Source of the DNA: Castanea sativa
Lineage: Eukaryota; Streptophyta; Magnoliopsida; Fagales; Fagaceae
Direction of reading: 5' to 3'
Assembly: GCF_040712315.1 (NCBI RefSeq)
Contig: NC_134015.1
Span: 21,515,614 to 21,579,613, forward strand
DNA length: 64,000 nucleotides
Position 1 is the stretch's first letter. Every line of letters begins with the position of its first letter. Under the pieces are notes generated by a model. That model had not been told where the DNA came from and did no database searches. It saw only the letters and a program-made list of their open reading frames with translations. The position numbers were made by a program, and so were the translations under genes. Shown here piece after piece: positions 45,909-58,090 of this stretch.

Positions 45909-46415
45909 CAGAGAGGGACGAAAGACTAAACTCTAAAAGGGAAAATGTCTACAAGGATAGCCGAGGACAAGATCCGAGGAGAAAAGGTTAAGAAAAGAAA
46001 AATAAAAAACTTACGAATCTCAAGTTGTGCAAATTTCCACGGTTTTCTGCGGGTAAAGTATGTTTACTGATGTTTTGATGGGATTAGTCCCTGATGAATT
46101 AAATGAAGGCGCAGGTTCCCGAAGCGTCACGGTTTGCGGAAAGCGGCCTCGAAATTATATTTGTCCCGCCCAAATTTTCGTGAAATAACGAGGACCGTTG
46201 GATGCCCATCTCACCGTTGAACGTGGGGGACAAGGTGTAACTTATAGTAATAAATGCGCGCGTTTTTGAAAATAAAACCGCCAAGTGGCGTCTTTTGGAA
46301 CGCGAAACGGTTTCCACACGTGCAATCATTCACAAAGTATGCAGAGTTAGTTCTCATCGGATCAAAACCCTATTTTTCTCCTCGGATGTTGAAAATTAGA
46401 GTTTTGAGGGGCTAT
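45909..46415. other. Region between antisense ORF start and 3' LTR
   Basis: This would hold the promoter of the antisense gene. No clear TATA box. It ends in the short purine run GAGGGG before the LTR (PPT). Confidence 0.5.
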
Positions 46416-47157
46416 TGTGGGGAGTGAAACAACCCCGGTGGGTATATAGGCCTTTGGGCCATGCTAAGGAGGGCCGACCTGCTCTTGGGTTAAGATTTTG
46501 TTAGTACTACGGGTCGGCCCATACGCCGAGGATCCGAGGATCATCCGAAGGGTGATTTGCTCCTCGGACGGGTATGGGAGAACCAGGGACTTCATTATAA
46601 AGGTTAAGGGATGACTCGGTGAAGACCAATGGTTAAAAGGGGTGAATCCTTGAATGTCCTAGAAGCACCGATATTTGAGAAATACCAAAGATAAAGGCTG
46701 CCACTTCCACATTAAAGACTCTTCACCTACCTCCCTGGCCGCATTAATGGGGAAGTGACCCCTGAACAGTGGAAAGGAAACTTCTGGTCACTATCCAGAG
46801 GCACTAAGGAGAAAAATATCTAGGGGGAAGGGGGTGAGAACAACACGTGGACAAAGTATCAGAAAGAGAGGTATTTAAAGGGGAACTTAGAACAATAGAG
46901 GGGGATTTTCTTTTTGGAACGGAAAAAAGAAAGAAAAGAGAAATAATAGAAAAGGAGTTCTCGGCTTACGTCCGAGGAGGTTTATTTGCAATAATTGTTT
47001 GTTGTTAATAAATGTTTTTAGCTTTGGAATTGTTATCAAATCCTCAATACTTCTAACCTGGGTTTCAAGCCCACACTCTAGAAATTTATATTGTTGAAGG
47101 CTCATTGGGCCTGAGCCCATAGCTGTTCTTGGGTTCAGGTGCAATTGTGCACTTACA
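46416..47157 (+). repeat. 3' LTR of the gypsy element
   Basis: 742 bp, the same length as the 5' LTR with about 13 substitutions seen by eye, mostly transitions. Followed by the TSD ATGGT. Confidence 0.92.
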
Positions 47158-47162
47158 ATGGT

Positions 47163-48163
47163 GTGCATATGTTGATTTTTTTTTTCTTTTAAACAAAGTA
47201 GAAATTCTACGCTAGTCTAATCTAAGTGTATATATTCCATTCTGAAAACTTGAATCCCGGTTTTTGCCCGCCATACCCCATAAACACTTATACTTATAAA
47301 GTGACCATTGTGCTAAAGGTGCACAGTGGTGTGCATATGAATTTTTCATTTCTACTAACCTTAACCATAAATTGATTAGAAATTAAGAAAATTTATTACT
47401 TTGGATGATTGCCAATATCATGCATTCAAAATGCTTCAAATAAAATCACAATTATTTTTTCTCTTGCTTGATGAAATTAAGAGAATACTACTTTGGTCAT
47501 TATATTTTGGGGTCATAATTAATTTAATTTTTATATTTTGGTAGCAGTCAATTTGGTCTCTACCATCAATTGACAGCTTCTTTTGCACTTTCTTGGCAAC
47601 CAGACACAAAAACACAAATCAAATTTACCAAAGCCCAACTCTGGTAGACACGCACATGTCAACTCAGTAACTAAAACAAATCCAGATTTAGACCCAAAAT
47701 GACTACAAAATTGAAAATGACAAACACCAAATTAACTGCAAATTGAAAATAACATGTACCAGTATATTCGTTACTAGAATGTATGGATCAAATTGACTAT
47801 AAGTTGAAAATAGTAAGAACCAAATTTACTAATATCAAAATGTAAAGACCAAAGTGACCCAAAAATGCAGGGACAAAAAAATTACTTTCGCCTAATATTT
47901 ATTAACAACACTGCATATGTCATACCTAATTGTTAGACATCATTTGAAACTTAAGTTGAACTAAGCGTGTAGAGTTCCATTGTCCATCCACCCAATTTAC
48001 GTCTTAAGCACTTGCAATTAAAAATCTACGGCAGCAACAGATGTATCAAAATGATAATGATGATTTCGATACGAATTTAACCACTCATTTATCATCTTTA
48101 ATTAAGATAGAAAGCTTCGATAAATGAGTGGTTAAAGTTGTAAAATAGACTAAATAAGTAAAT
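47163..48163. other. Host segment 2, middle piece
   Basis: GTGCATATG directly continues the sequence broken at 35526. 47398-47455 aligns to 21458-21515 of segment 1, and 47935-48060 to 21600-21760. 47480-47890 is an extra stretch with TTGGTC/GACCAA words resembling a small inverted-repeat element. No gene. Confidence 0.6.
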
Positions 48164-48168
48164 CTTAT

Positions 48169-49050
48169 TGTTAGGTTTTAAAGATTTAGAATTAAATATT
48201 TAGAATCATTATTGTATTGTGTTGGCAAATTGAGAATAAAACATGTCTAGTCTAGGTGTTTAGACAATGCTTAAATAAGGTTGTTTCAAGTTTTGAAGTC
48301 CAGCTAATTACAGAAAAGAAAAGTGAAGTTCTACCTTTCTTGACTGATCGAAAATTAGGCTCGACCGATTGAAAATCGCAGGCACAGTTTCTGCAGAATT
48401 TTTAAACAGGCCCAAAGCCCACGAAAACATTTAGATTTTCACTTAAACTTCTCTACATATAAAAGAAAAACCCTAGCCACGTTTTGAGCGTGCTGAAGAA
48501 GACTTATGTGTTACTCTTTGTGAGATTAGAGAGGTTTTATACCTTTTAGCTATACAAGAATCTACTAGAGCCAAAACTACAATCAAGTATTGGTAGAACA
48601 TAATTGTTGCATCAAGATCAAAAACTGAAAGTGATCTGAAACCTTTGAGTGGGGTCTCAAAGTCACAAGCAAGGCGGCTTGTGTTACCGTAAATTCAAGA
48701 AGAAAAAGAGTCCGTGGATTCGAAGTTTGCACGTGATCGTGTCAGTAAGTTACTACTGGAGGTAGCATTAGATATTGGGTTAAATATTTTGTAAAACCTT
48801 CAATTCTCTTATAGTGGATTTGGTTTACCTTGAGGATAGTTAGGTCAAATCCTCTCCAAGTTTTTACCTTGAAACGGTTAGTTTCTTTGATTTTCCTAGG
48901 TCATCATGTCGTGGTGTTATTTACTTTTTTGCATCTTGCATGATATGATTTATTTGTGTTTAACCTATATCTGAATAATTAATCTAAGTAATCACTTGAT
49001 TAATATATTAGGTAAAACAATCTGTTTTAAGAGGTTTAAACAAACATACA
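48169..49050 (+). repeat. 5' LTR of element C
   Basis: TGTTAGGTTTTAAAGATTTAG to TTTAAACAAACATACA. A TATA box (TATAAAA, 48458) follows the CGACTGATCGAAAATTAGGC/TCGACCGATT motifs (48342-48378). Confidence 0.88.
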
Positions 49051-49052
49051 AG

Positions 49053-49065
49053 TGGTATCAGAATA
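49053..49065 (+). other. Primer binding site (initiator Met-tRNA type)
   Basis: TGGTATCAGAATA lies two bases after the LTR and matches the TGGTATCAGAGC core used by Ty1/copia elements, with decay at the end. Confidence 0.85.
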
Positions 49066-49121
49066 GGTTAGCTCTTAATTATAGGTTCTCAACCTAGAGT
49101 TGATCCTCGACCCCTGCTGTC

Positions 49122-51260
49122 ATGGAATACGGTCACTCTCTAGTAATCCCCCCACACTTTGATGGAAATAATTATGCTTATTGGAAAGTAAAGATGAAAG
49201 CCTTCTTGAAATCCATTGATGAGAGAGTGTGGTTGTTTGTTGAGAATGGTTGGAAAAGACCAACTACTACTATTGGTGAATGGACTACTGCCCAAAAGGA
49301 AGAAGCAAGCTTCAATAGCAAGGTTATGAATGCGATATTCAATGTTGTTTCTATCAAAGAATTTAAGAGAATCTTAAATGTGGAGATTGCTCACACTGCA
49401 TGGAATATCTTGCAAACAGTGCATGAGGGCACTAAGGCAGTAGTTGACATCTAGATTTGAAAGTATTAGAATGCCTGATGATGAATCTTTTGATGAATTC
49501 TATGCTAAGTTGAATGATATTTTCAAATCTACTTTTAATTTAAGTGAAGTTTATGATCAACCTAAAATTGCTAGGAAAATTTTTAGATCTTTGACTGAAG
49601 ATTTTAGATCTAAAGTGACTGCCATAACTGAAAGTAAAGATGTTGACTTTATCCCTGTAGATGAACTTGTAGGATCTCTTTAGTCCTATGAATCTGATTT
49701 ACTGAAGACTAATAAATCCAAATCTATGGCTTTAAAATCTGTTGATGATTGTGGATTTGATGATAAACTCTCATCTACTGAGATTGCTTATCTTACTAAG
49801 AACTTTAGAAATTTTCTGAGAAATAATAATAGGAGGGCAAGAAATAGAAACAATGTTGATACTAAGGTTATGTTTGGTAACAATCTTTAATTTATATTTT
49901 CAAAAACTTGTTTTTGGGAGTAAAAAGAAAAAACATTTTTCTTGTATTTTCGAAATCAAAAACATGTTTGGTTAGTTAAAATTAAAAAGATAGTTTTTTG
50001 AAGAAAAAAAGTAGAAAATACTAAAATATATTGTTACTAGGATTTAAACTCTAATGCTAACTCATTAAAAGGGACAAATTCATTCAATTAAATATGTGTT
50101 TTCATAAACTCTTGAAAATTATAAACTGAAAACAGCATTTTGCATGTTTTCAGTTTCCTTCACAAATTAAGTTTTGAGAATAGTTTTTATTTTCTGTCCA
50201 TTTTGGGTTGCCAAATTGAGTTTTTAGTCTCAAAAGTAGAAAATTAATTTTAAAAACGGAAAATAAGGGGAAAAAATAGTTACTAAACATACCCTAAAAA
50301 TGTGAAGAAGAATGACTCTGTCAAAAACAATAATGCTGAAAAATAAAAATAAAAAGTAGGTCAATCTTCAAATAATTCTTTAGAACAACAGTGTTATGGG
50401 TGTCAGGGTTACGGTCATATGAAATCTGAGTGTCCAACTTTCTTAAGATCAAAAGTTAAGGTTATGACTGTTACTTTGAGTGATGATGAAGTTTCTAATC
50501 ATGAGTCTGAAAATGATCAAGAAGAAAACTTCATGGCTTTCACTACTACTGCTGTAGTAAGTGAAATTGAAACTGCTGATGAGAAACCTTTTGATGGGGA
50601 ACTTTCTAAGAATGCAGATTTGCAGGAAGCTTATAGCAAGCTTTGCAAGATAGTAGCTAAAGATGCTATGAGTGTTGAATCAAGGTTGAAAAAGATAAAC
50701 ACTCTTAAACAATAAAGGAAATTTTTTTTTGTTAAAGTTGTTTGATGCTAATGAACTCTTAAACTCTATTAAGATTGAGAACATGTCTTTGCTTGAAAAT
50801 GTTAAAAGTTTAGAATTAGAATTATTTGTTGCTAGAGAACAAATAGATAGAACTTTTACCTCTAAAATAGATGAGATGTTGCTTGTTCAAAAGTCTGTTT
50901 CTGATAAGACAGGTCTAGGGTTTGTTGAGAATGGATCTACTACTGTAGTGAATCCTCCTAAGTTTGTACATGCTACAACATCTTCTGTTGTTCGTCATAC
51001 TCTTTCTGATGCTAAGGCTCCTAAGGAAGTAGCTCCTGCTTCTAGAAGAACTAGGGTAGATCTAAGTGAGTCTGAAACAAAAAATTCTAATCATTCTGGA
51101 AGCAAGAAAAACCACAAACCTCAGTGGTTTTGTCACTTTTGTGGTAGAGCTGGGCATACTAAACCAAATTGCTTTAAGTTGCAAGCTTTAAAGCAATCTC
51201 CCCAACAAAAAAAAAGTGACTGTGCCAAAAGCACAAGATCCTGTTGCATTTATTCATGAG
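49122..51260 (+). pseudogene. Sirevirus gag of element C, interrupted by a MITE
   Basis: The start at 49122 (MEYGHSLVIPPHFDGNNYAYW) opens a copia-type gag (UBN2-like), continuing after a frameshift near 49445 with FESIRMPDDESFDEFYAKLN. A TAG at 49681 interrupts the frame, and a 429-bp Tourist-like MITE sits at 49866-50294. Downstream are two zinc knuckles: CYGCQGYGHMKSEC (50393-50434), which is perfect CX2CX4HX4C, and CHFCGRAGHTKPNC (51131-51172). Between them is a coiled-coil segment (LLENVKSLELELFVAREQID). The reading ends shortly after the second knuckle, where protease should begin. Confidence 0.8.
49866..50294. mobile_element. Tourist-like (PIF/Harbinger) MITE inside gag (429 bp), TSD TAA
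   Basis: The ends GGTTATGTTTGGTAAC and, inverted, GGGTATGTTTAGTAAC are flanked by TAA (49863-49865, 50295-50297). gag sequence is contiguous on both sides once it is removed. Confidence 0.85.
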
Positions 51261-51963
51261 TTGGTGAAGGTTGTTAACCTTTATACCAATACTGGAGCTA
51301 AAATTAGGACAAATCCCAACTCCAAGTTTGCATCTAAAAGGGGCTGGATGCGAAAGACTCAATCTCAGTGAGTTTGTATGACATGGCCCCTGTGCTAATT
51401 CTTTCTATTTCTTGTGACCAAAACTGTTTTTTTAGGATTGCATTTGCATAACATTCATACATTGCATTCTAGGATTTTTTTTTTTTTTTTTTTTTTGTTT
51501 CATGTTTTTTAGTTTTTTTTTTTAAAAAAAAAAAAGAAAATCAGAAAAAAAGGGTTTTTTGTATTATACATCTTCAAGATGTGTAATTGAGGTTGGCCTA
51601 TGAAATTTGCATTTCATGACTGTGTACCTTGTTTAACTTTGATAAGCTTTATTTTTCTGCACTTTGCTAGTTTGTGCCATGTAGTGCTTATATTGTGTGA
51701 GTTGTTCATGGTTTTTAAACACATGCTCTTGATTTTGAAGTTACATACTTTTGATAGTAAGGACTACAAAATCCTAGGAGAAAGACATAAATAACCATCT
51801 CACCACTGTTACTCGCCAATCATGAACATCCGTGTGCAAATCATAAAAGCTGTACTCGATAAGGTGTAGCGCTTGTATAGCAAAATTCTTAAAGGTGTTA
51901 TTGTACATTAGTTAAAAGAAGCAAAAAGAAAAATGAAAAACTAAGAAAAATATGCTTTAAAAG

Positions 51964-51999
<36 letters not shown>

Positions 52000-52440
52000 A
52001 GAATTAAATTGCATGGTTGCAATCGTGTTTTCTAGGAGATGTAGAAGTTATATAATGCAACTCTTTAGATGATAGTCAGTTTCAAACTTATGTGATGAAT
52101 AATATAGAAAGTATGTTTATTCCCTGTTTACATATCACCTTGTGAGTATCTCATGCACTTGCTAGTTGCACACAACACAAGCAAAACTTTGTTAAATTTG
52201 GTACATGTGATTGTGTGTTATGTTTCGTGGCCTACCAAAATTAAACTTCTTTAAGTGTTTAATGCATTTTTTTTAGGTGTGAGAGAAGAAAAGAGATAGG
52301 AAATTTCAAAAAGTTAAGGTTCTTTTTTTTTTTTTTTTTTGTCTTTGAAAAATTTGATTGTAAAGATCATTTAAAGTCATGAACATTCATGCCATATCAT
52401 GAAAACAAATTTTCAAATTATTCTGCAGGAATTATTTCCA
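51261..52440 (+). other. Noncoding interior of element C
   Basis: AT-rich, with poly-T tracts near 51475-51497 and 52321-52340 and a pure A tract at 51964-51998. No pol motif in any frame. Confidence 0.65.
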
Positions 52441-52800
52441 GAATTTTTCAAAATTTCTCTCTTTGAAATTCGACCGATCGAAATGGGAAGGAGAAAAATA
52501 GCTTTTTATTTATAAATTCTTGGGTTCCTTCGATTCCTACTTGATTCCTTTCAATTAGTTGAGCCTGTTTTCATGTGTATTTTGATTCCTACTTGATTCC
52601 TCTCGACTAATCGGATTTTGAATTTTAAAAACATATAGGAATCAGATCTGACTTTTTCAAAAGAGCTTTTTGTCTATCTCTTTGATTCCTCTCTCGATCC
52701 TTCTTCTCAAATTTTTTATTATTTTTGTGGTCAAGGATTCAAAGGTTTTCTTCATACACTTAAGGTAAGACTCTTTTATCCTTTCTTTTTCATCTTTTTA
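52441..52800 (+). promoter_or_regulatory. Motif cluster and leader upstream of env-like ORF in element C
   Basis: TTCGACCGATCGAAAT (52470) and CTCGACTAATCGG (52602) repeat words of this element's LTR (CTCGACCGATCGAAAATTAGG at 55125, CTCGACTAATCGAAAAT at 55146). A donor-like AAG/GTAAGACTC follows near 52763. It may be an internal promoter plus leader exon for the env-like ORF. Confidence 0.4.
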
Positions 52801-53311
52801 AATGATTACATGCATTTTTCATGAAATTTTTAGGGATTTTCGCATATTTCAAATTTTGGGGTTTTTGATCAATTCTAAACCATGGGTTTTTGTTCATGCA
52901 TCATTTAAACATGTTTCACATACTTTAATTTCAAAAAATTTGTATTTAATTGAAAATTTCAAAATTAGGGTTCTTAATTCTTAAGAAATTGGGGATTTTG
53001 TGAAATTGGGAAAAATTGGCTTTTTATATTTATAGATTGAATAATTATAACTTGTTTTGTACTTGTTGTGTTGTTCAATTGGTCAAACTAAGGATTTTTG
53101 AGAATTAGGTTTTTCAAAATTGGGGATTTTCTAAAATTCTTAAACTTCCTTTGTCAATTTTATAAATTGTGATGGATTTAAACTGTTTAAGAGCATTAGA
53201 TCATGCATCATATAGTTTTTTTTTTTCAAATTGCGTGTTATCTTGTCTCTAATCTTTCTTTTGCAGTTTGCCCTTGGTTTTTCTTGTTTTCCTTGTTTCT
53301 GATTCTTATTC

Positions 53312-54410
53312 ATGGCTCCTAAGGTTGGTAGGAAATTCAAAGCTAGAGCCAATAGGAACCCTGGGTCTTCCTCTTCAGGTTTAGCCTTAGGTGATAGAGA
53401 TCAGTTTCTGTTAGCTAAGTGTGAGGAAACATATGAGACCTTGACTAAGCATAGGTCTATTTGGGGTGAGAGGGAGATAGTGTTGAGTGAGCTAGATCCT
53501 TCTATTTGTAGGAACTTCGTGTCTAGGAATTGAGTTTCCTTGTGTGAGGTGTCTGATCCTCCTTCGGCAGCCTTGATTTGAGAGTTTTATTCTAATCTCT
53601 CTATCTATTCTGAGGTTACAGATGGTCATTATTTGACTTTCTAGAACCGTGTTCAGGAGTTTAGCATCACTAAACAAACTATTTTTGAGGCTTTAGGAGT
53701 GTCTTTAGTTCGTAAACTCACATATCCATACACCGAGTTTCCTGCAGTTGATGATATGATGTCTCTTTTTTGTGGTCGTCCTGTTTCTTGGGGTTCCGAA
53801 CCAAGAATCAATTCTTTTGAGTTCACTGAGCTTAAGGATCACATGTCATAACATCTATTCCATTTCACATACTCATACTGTTCCCATTAAGCGATGTGCT
53901 TTTCTTTATGCTTTTATTACTTATGGTTCTATGTGTTTTCTGTCCATGTTTATACAAACCATTATTGATATCTATAGGAGTAAGAGTAAGAGTCATAAGT
54001 TATTCTTTCCTATGTTCATTTTTAGGATTTTGAGGTTCTTAGATTTGTCAGTTTTTCCTCCCCTAGAGTTAGTGCATATTAGACAGAGACAAGCATAGAT
54101 GAAGGGTACTGAGCAAAGCATTGGGACTTCCAAGAGACCACGAGAAGATGCTGCTACTACTACCTCTGGTTCTATGCCTACTACTGAGGAGACTTTCGTG
54201 GATCTGACTGCAGCTTCGGATCTTGCTGGTGATGCTGAGGATGTTGATTCTACAGTTGCTCCTCTGCTTTCACTCTGTGCTATGATTCAATCCATCATGA
54301 CTACTTAGGCTGCTCATGGACAGCCTCTTGATGAGTTGTTGATGGAGGTTGCCTTATTGAGAGTTGATTATAGACTACAGGAGTTCTTTTCCACCTCTTC
54401 CACCCTTTGA
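53312..54410 (+). pseudogene. Sirevirus env-like / putative plant transposon protein, element C (broken)
   Basis: The start at 53312 (MAPKVGRKFKARANRNPGSSS) begins a basic N-terminus. Stops near 53531, 53578 and 53642 and a frameshift near 53840 break the frame. The rest continues with the family's middle part (TIFEALGVSLV, KRCAFLYAFITYGSMCFLSMFIQTI, which is hydrophobic and could span a membrane) and then a Ser/Thr-rich acidic tail (MPTTEETFVDLTAAS). The C-terminus ends near 54410. The shared MAPK opening with element A at 756 supports the start. Confidence 0.7.
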
Positions 54411-54959
54411 GGACTGATTTTGCCTTTGGCAATACTTAACAAAAAGGGAGAGTAGAGTTTAGGACTTTTTGTACATAGGGGGAGTAGGCTTATTGTATTA
54501 AGGAGGAGTTTTGATGTTTTTGATGTATATTTTTTTTTTACGTATTTGGATTTTTTTTTTTTTTTGGTTTTATGTTTATTTGTCTATATTTATCGTTGTT
54601 GTGTATGTCTTTGCTTCACAAACATTGATGTGATATGGTTATTGATTATGATAGTTGATGATTATAAGGTTATTCATATTGATGTGTTCACTATCTATTT
54701 ATATGCTTTGTGAATTTAAAGTTCAAATTTTGATTTAGAGTGTTATACTGTATTTTCTACACATGCATTTATGATTTGTTTTCAGTGTTTCAGGAAACTA
54801 TAGGTTAATTCTTTCTACAACTGCTGTCTATACTAGCAACTAATAGTTAGTAGTTGTGTAAGAATTGTATTAGGGCAATAATTTGTATTTGAGCTAGTTT
54901 TTGATTTAAGCATTACATGTTGTATGTGCGTTTTGTCATGGATTGCTAAAGGGGGAGAT
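54411..54959 (+). other. 3' noncoding region and PPT of element C
   Basis: It contains AACAAAAAGGGAGAGTAG just after the ORF and ends in GCTAAAGGGGGAGAT, the PPT directly before the 3' LTR. Confidence 0.8.
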
Positions 54960-55831
54960 TGTTAGGTACTAAAGATTTAGAATTAAATATTTAGAATCAT
55001 TATTGTATTGTGTTGGCAAACCGAGAACAAAACATGTCTAGTCTAGGTGTTTAGGCAATAATCAGGTTATTTCAAGTTTTGAAGTCCAGCTAATTGTAGA
55101 AAAGAAAAGTGAAGTTCTGCCTTTCTCGACCGATCGAAAATTAGGCTCGACTAATCGAAAATTATAGGCATAGTTTCTGCAGAATTTTTAAACAAGCCCA
55201 AAGCCCGCAAAAGCTTTTAAGGTTTCACTTAAACTTCTCTACATATAAAAGAAAAACCCTAGCCACATTTTGAGCATGCTGAAGAAGACTTGTGTGTTAC
55301 TCTTTGTGAAATTTGAGAGGTTTTGTACCTTCTAACTACACAAGAATCTACCGGAGCCAAACTACAATCAAGCATTGGTAAAACATAGTTACTGCATCAA
55401 GATCAACAACTGAAGGTGATTTGAAACCTTTGAGTGGGATCTCAAAGTCGCAAGCAAGGTGGTTTGTGTTGCTCTAAATCCAAGAAGAGAAGGAGTCCGT
55501 GGATTTGGAACTTGCACGTGGTCGTATCAGTAAATTACTACTGGAGGTAAGATTTAGGGTTAAATCTTTTGTAAAAACTTCAATTTTCTTATAGTGGATT
55601 TGGTTTACCTTGAGGATAGTTAGGTCAAATCTTCTCTAGATTTTTACCTTGAAATGATTAGTTTCTTTGGTTTTCCTGGGTCATCATATGGCGGTGTTAT
55701 TTACTTTTGCACATCTTTGCATGATATGATTTATCTGTGTTTAACCTAGATCTGATTAATTAGTCTAAGTAATCACTTGATTAATATATTAGGTTAAGCA
55801 ACCTATTTTAAGGGGTCTAAACAAACATACA
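54960..55831 (+). repeat. 3' LTR of element C
   Basis: TGTTAGGTACTAAAGATTTAG to TCTAAACAAACATACA. It differs from the 5' LTR by many substitutions and small indels, for example around 55050. Confidence 0.88.
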
Positions 55832-56089
55832 CTTACTATATATAAAAAAATCTTAGAACTGCTACCAATTTTAATAAATAAATTTTACAAACTAATTAGG
55901 TGTCACCTCAATAAAATAATAAATGAGTATTTGAATTATTTTTTATCATTATTCAAAAGATTAGAAAAAAGGGAATTATTCTTTATAATGGGTAACATAT
56001 CATGTTATAAAATAGTTATATCATAAATTATATAGTGAGTTTAACATTGTTAAGTTTTATGAAATTAGGAACTAATGTATTAAAACTTC
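55832..56089. other. Host segment 2, third piece
   Basis: 55845-55960 aligns to 22150-22260 of segment 1 (CTGCTACCAATTTTAATAAATAAA, AATAAAATAATAAATGAGTA). No gene. Confidence 0.6.
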
Positions 56090-56094
56090 AATAT

Positions 56095-57066
56095 TGTTGG
56101 GAAATTTAGACCCCGATTAATAGAATTAACAAGTTTTAAACCCAAGTTGTTAATTAGATTTATTATGCATAAAACTTGTTAAAACAAATAAACATCAACA
56201 TCATGTCAAAACTAAGTGCAACGGAAAAATAAATAAAACAAGATATAATGACCTAGGAAAACCAATGAAATCAACCAGTTTCACAGTAAAAAACCTAGGG
56301 GGAAACCTTCCCGAAAAGCAATCCATTATAGTAAAGAGAAATTTCAAATCTAGTACAAAACCTTTGTCCCTAGACTCTACAATCCCCGTAGATGAACTCA
56401 CAGCAAAAACCTTCTACCGCTTCAGAACCTCTGAACTCTTCAATATATGAACTTCACCATTTGATGCACGAATCCTAGTACGTGACTAATTAATTGCGCG
56501 GATCCCAGTATGCGACTTCAATCACCAACTAGAAAAGAAGATGTTGGTTGCAAAGTTATTCACTTCATCAACAATGAAGATCAAGAAGCACTTGATTACA
56601 AAATCCTAAGGCGCAAAGACACAATAGCTTCTTTTTTAGTGAATAAGGCTTAGGTCACCTTTTGCATATGTTCTCCTTGTATTCTCTTATGTGACGGCCT
56701 CTAAAATATGCCCTATATATGCCTAGGGTTGTGAGAAAAGAAACCTTACACAAATACAAAAGCCTGGCCCAAAAATCAGATCTAAAAATTCTGATTTCCG
56801 TAACCTCGATAGATAGTATCTGTCGAGCCTCATTAAACCTCGATAGATAGCTATCGGTCGAGCAGCTGTCGAGCAGCTGTCCAACAGGTGTCCAGCTTTA
56901 GTAAACACATTTTCTTCACTTGTTTCTTGGTTCAATCTTCATGGATTTAATACTAAACTTGAACAACATGTTCTTTGAGTATTAAACACATCCTAGATCT
57001 ATCCAAATACAAGTAAAGTGCGTTTTGTCAAAGAATTAGCCAACTACATAAAATATGTCCTTAACA
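56095..57066 (-). mobile_element. A-type Sirevirus solo LTR (972 bp), TSD AATAT
   Basis: Minus-strand TGTTAAGGACATATTTT to AATTTCCCAACA. Perfect direct repeats AATAT lie at 56090-56094 and 57067-57071. It is closely similar to the solo LTR at 12409-13385. Confidence 0.9.
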
Positions 57067-57076
57067 AATATTTATA

Positions 57077-57865
57077 TGTTGGAAAACCATTATCAAAACT
57101 TATAGTCTAGATTTAGGCTGCTCAAAGTGTGTGTTTATGTAAAATTGGAATTGAGTGATTGTAGGGAATTACAGTTCAATTTTTGCAAGGCTCAATCGAT
57201 CAAAAATTAGACTCGATCGATCGAAACTCGTGCAGAATGTTTTTTTGCAGAATTTTCCAACTTAGCCCAATCTCGTCTGACGTGTAGGGTTTTATGTTTT
57301 ATATCTCATATAAATAAAAAAACCCTAGTCACGTTTTAGGTTTGTTGTTTATGCTGTATGTGTGAATCTCTTGTAAGATCTAGAGGTGTTTGCCTTCATA
57401 CATATTTAGGGTTGCCAAGATCGAGATTGATGTCAAGAGCTTGGTAATTATTTCAGTTGTTGCATAAAGAGTTTAAAGAAAAACAAGTGGTATACTTGTG
57501 GATGTTGTGGATCTAGAAAAAAAAAATGGTAGTCCATGGACTCGGAGCTGTCACGTGGTCGTGGTAGTAAGTTTTCTACTTGAGGTAGCAATAGGATGTT
57601 AGCGGTCTAAGTTGCTATTGTAAAACTTTAATTCTTTTATAGTGGATCTTGTTTTATCTTCAGGATAACTAAGTTAAATCCTCCCTAGATTTTTTACCGG
57701 TTTGGTTTTCCTAGATTATCATATTGTTGTGTTCTTTATTTTCCGCATTGTTTACTTGATATGATTTACTTGTGTTGACCTAGATTTGAATAATTTATCT
57801 AAGTAATCACTTTGCTATATAACTAGGTTAAACAACTTGTATTTTAAGGGGTTTAAAAATGTACA
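57077..57865 (+). mobile_element. C-type Sirevirus solo LTR
   Basis: It starts TGTTGGAAAACC and ends GGGGTTTAAAAATGTACA. The middle shares the family's CGATCGATCGAAA motif, a TATA region (57308, CATATAAATAAA) and the GTCACGTGGTCGTGG block. It lies 10 bp beyond the A-type solo LTR. No matching TSD was found. Confidence 0.7.
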
Positions 57866-58090
57866 AACTTCACTTATTTATTAAAGTAACATACTATTCA
57901 AGAAAACACCATGTATCAAATACATGATATACCTCTTTACTATTTAGATACTTGGCAACAAACACCATCATAAATTATATAGTAAGCTTGGGCATCACTC
58001 TTTTATTGAAATTAGAAACTATTCATATATTTGGCAACCAACACTATCGCTACCGAACTCTCTTATTATGCGAAAGAAGTGTAGTCCACT
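57866..58090. other. 3' flank of MLP paralogue
   Basis: Aligns with 22260-22419 beyond the intact gene's stop codon (CATCACTCTTTTATTG, ATTTGGCAACC). Confidence 0.6.

Larger units (their letters stand above)
35532..47157 (+). mobile_element. Tat-type Ty3/gypsy retrotransposon, 11,626 bp, TSD ATGGT
   Basis: Two 742-bp LTRs (35532-36273, 46416-47157) and a perfect 5-bp target duplication ATGGT (35527-35531, 47158-47162) delimit it. The order is LTR, PBS, gag-protease-RT-RNase H-archaeal-type RNase H-integrase, a 151-bp tandem repeat, an antisense gene, PPT, LTR. An antisense ORF between pol and the 3' LTR and a second RNase H domain are hallmarks of the Tat/Grande-Ogre branch. About 13 differences were counted by eye between the LTRs (about 1.8 %), so insertion is fairly recent. 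The coding region nevertheless has at least four stops and several frameshifts. Confidence 0.93.
48169..55831 (+). mobile_element. Sirevirus-type retrotransposon C, complete ends, no pol (7,663 bp)
   Basis: LTRs are at 48169-49050 (882 bp) and 54960-55831 (872 bp). The PBS TGGTATCAGA is at 49053 and the PPT AAAGGGGGAGAT precedes 54960. The flanks CTTAT and CTTAC look like a 5-bp TSD with one mutation. The interior is gag (49122-51260, interrupted by a MITE), noncoding sequence and an env-like ORF (53312-54410). No protease, integrase, RT or RNase H is present. The LTRs have diverged clearly more than those of the gypsy element, so this insertion is older. Confidence 0.85.
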
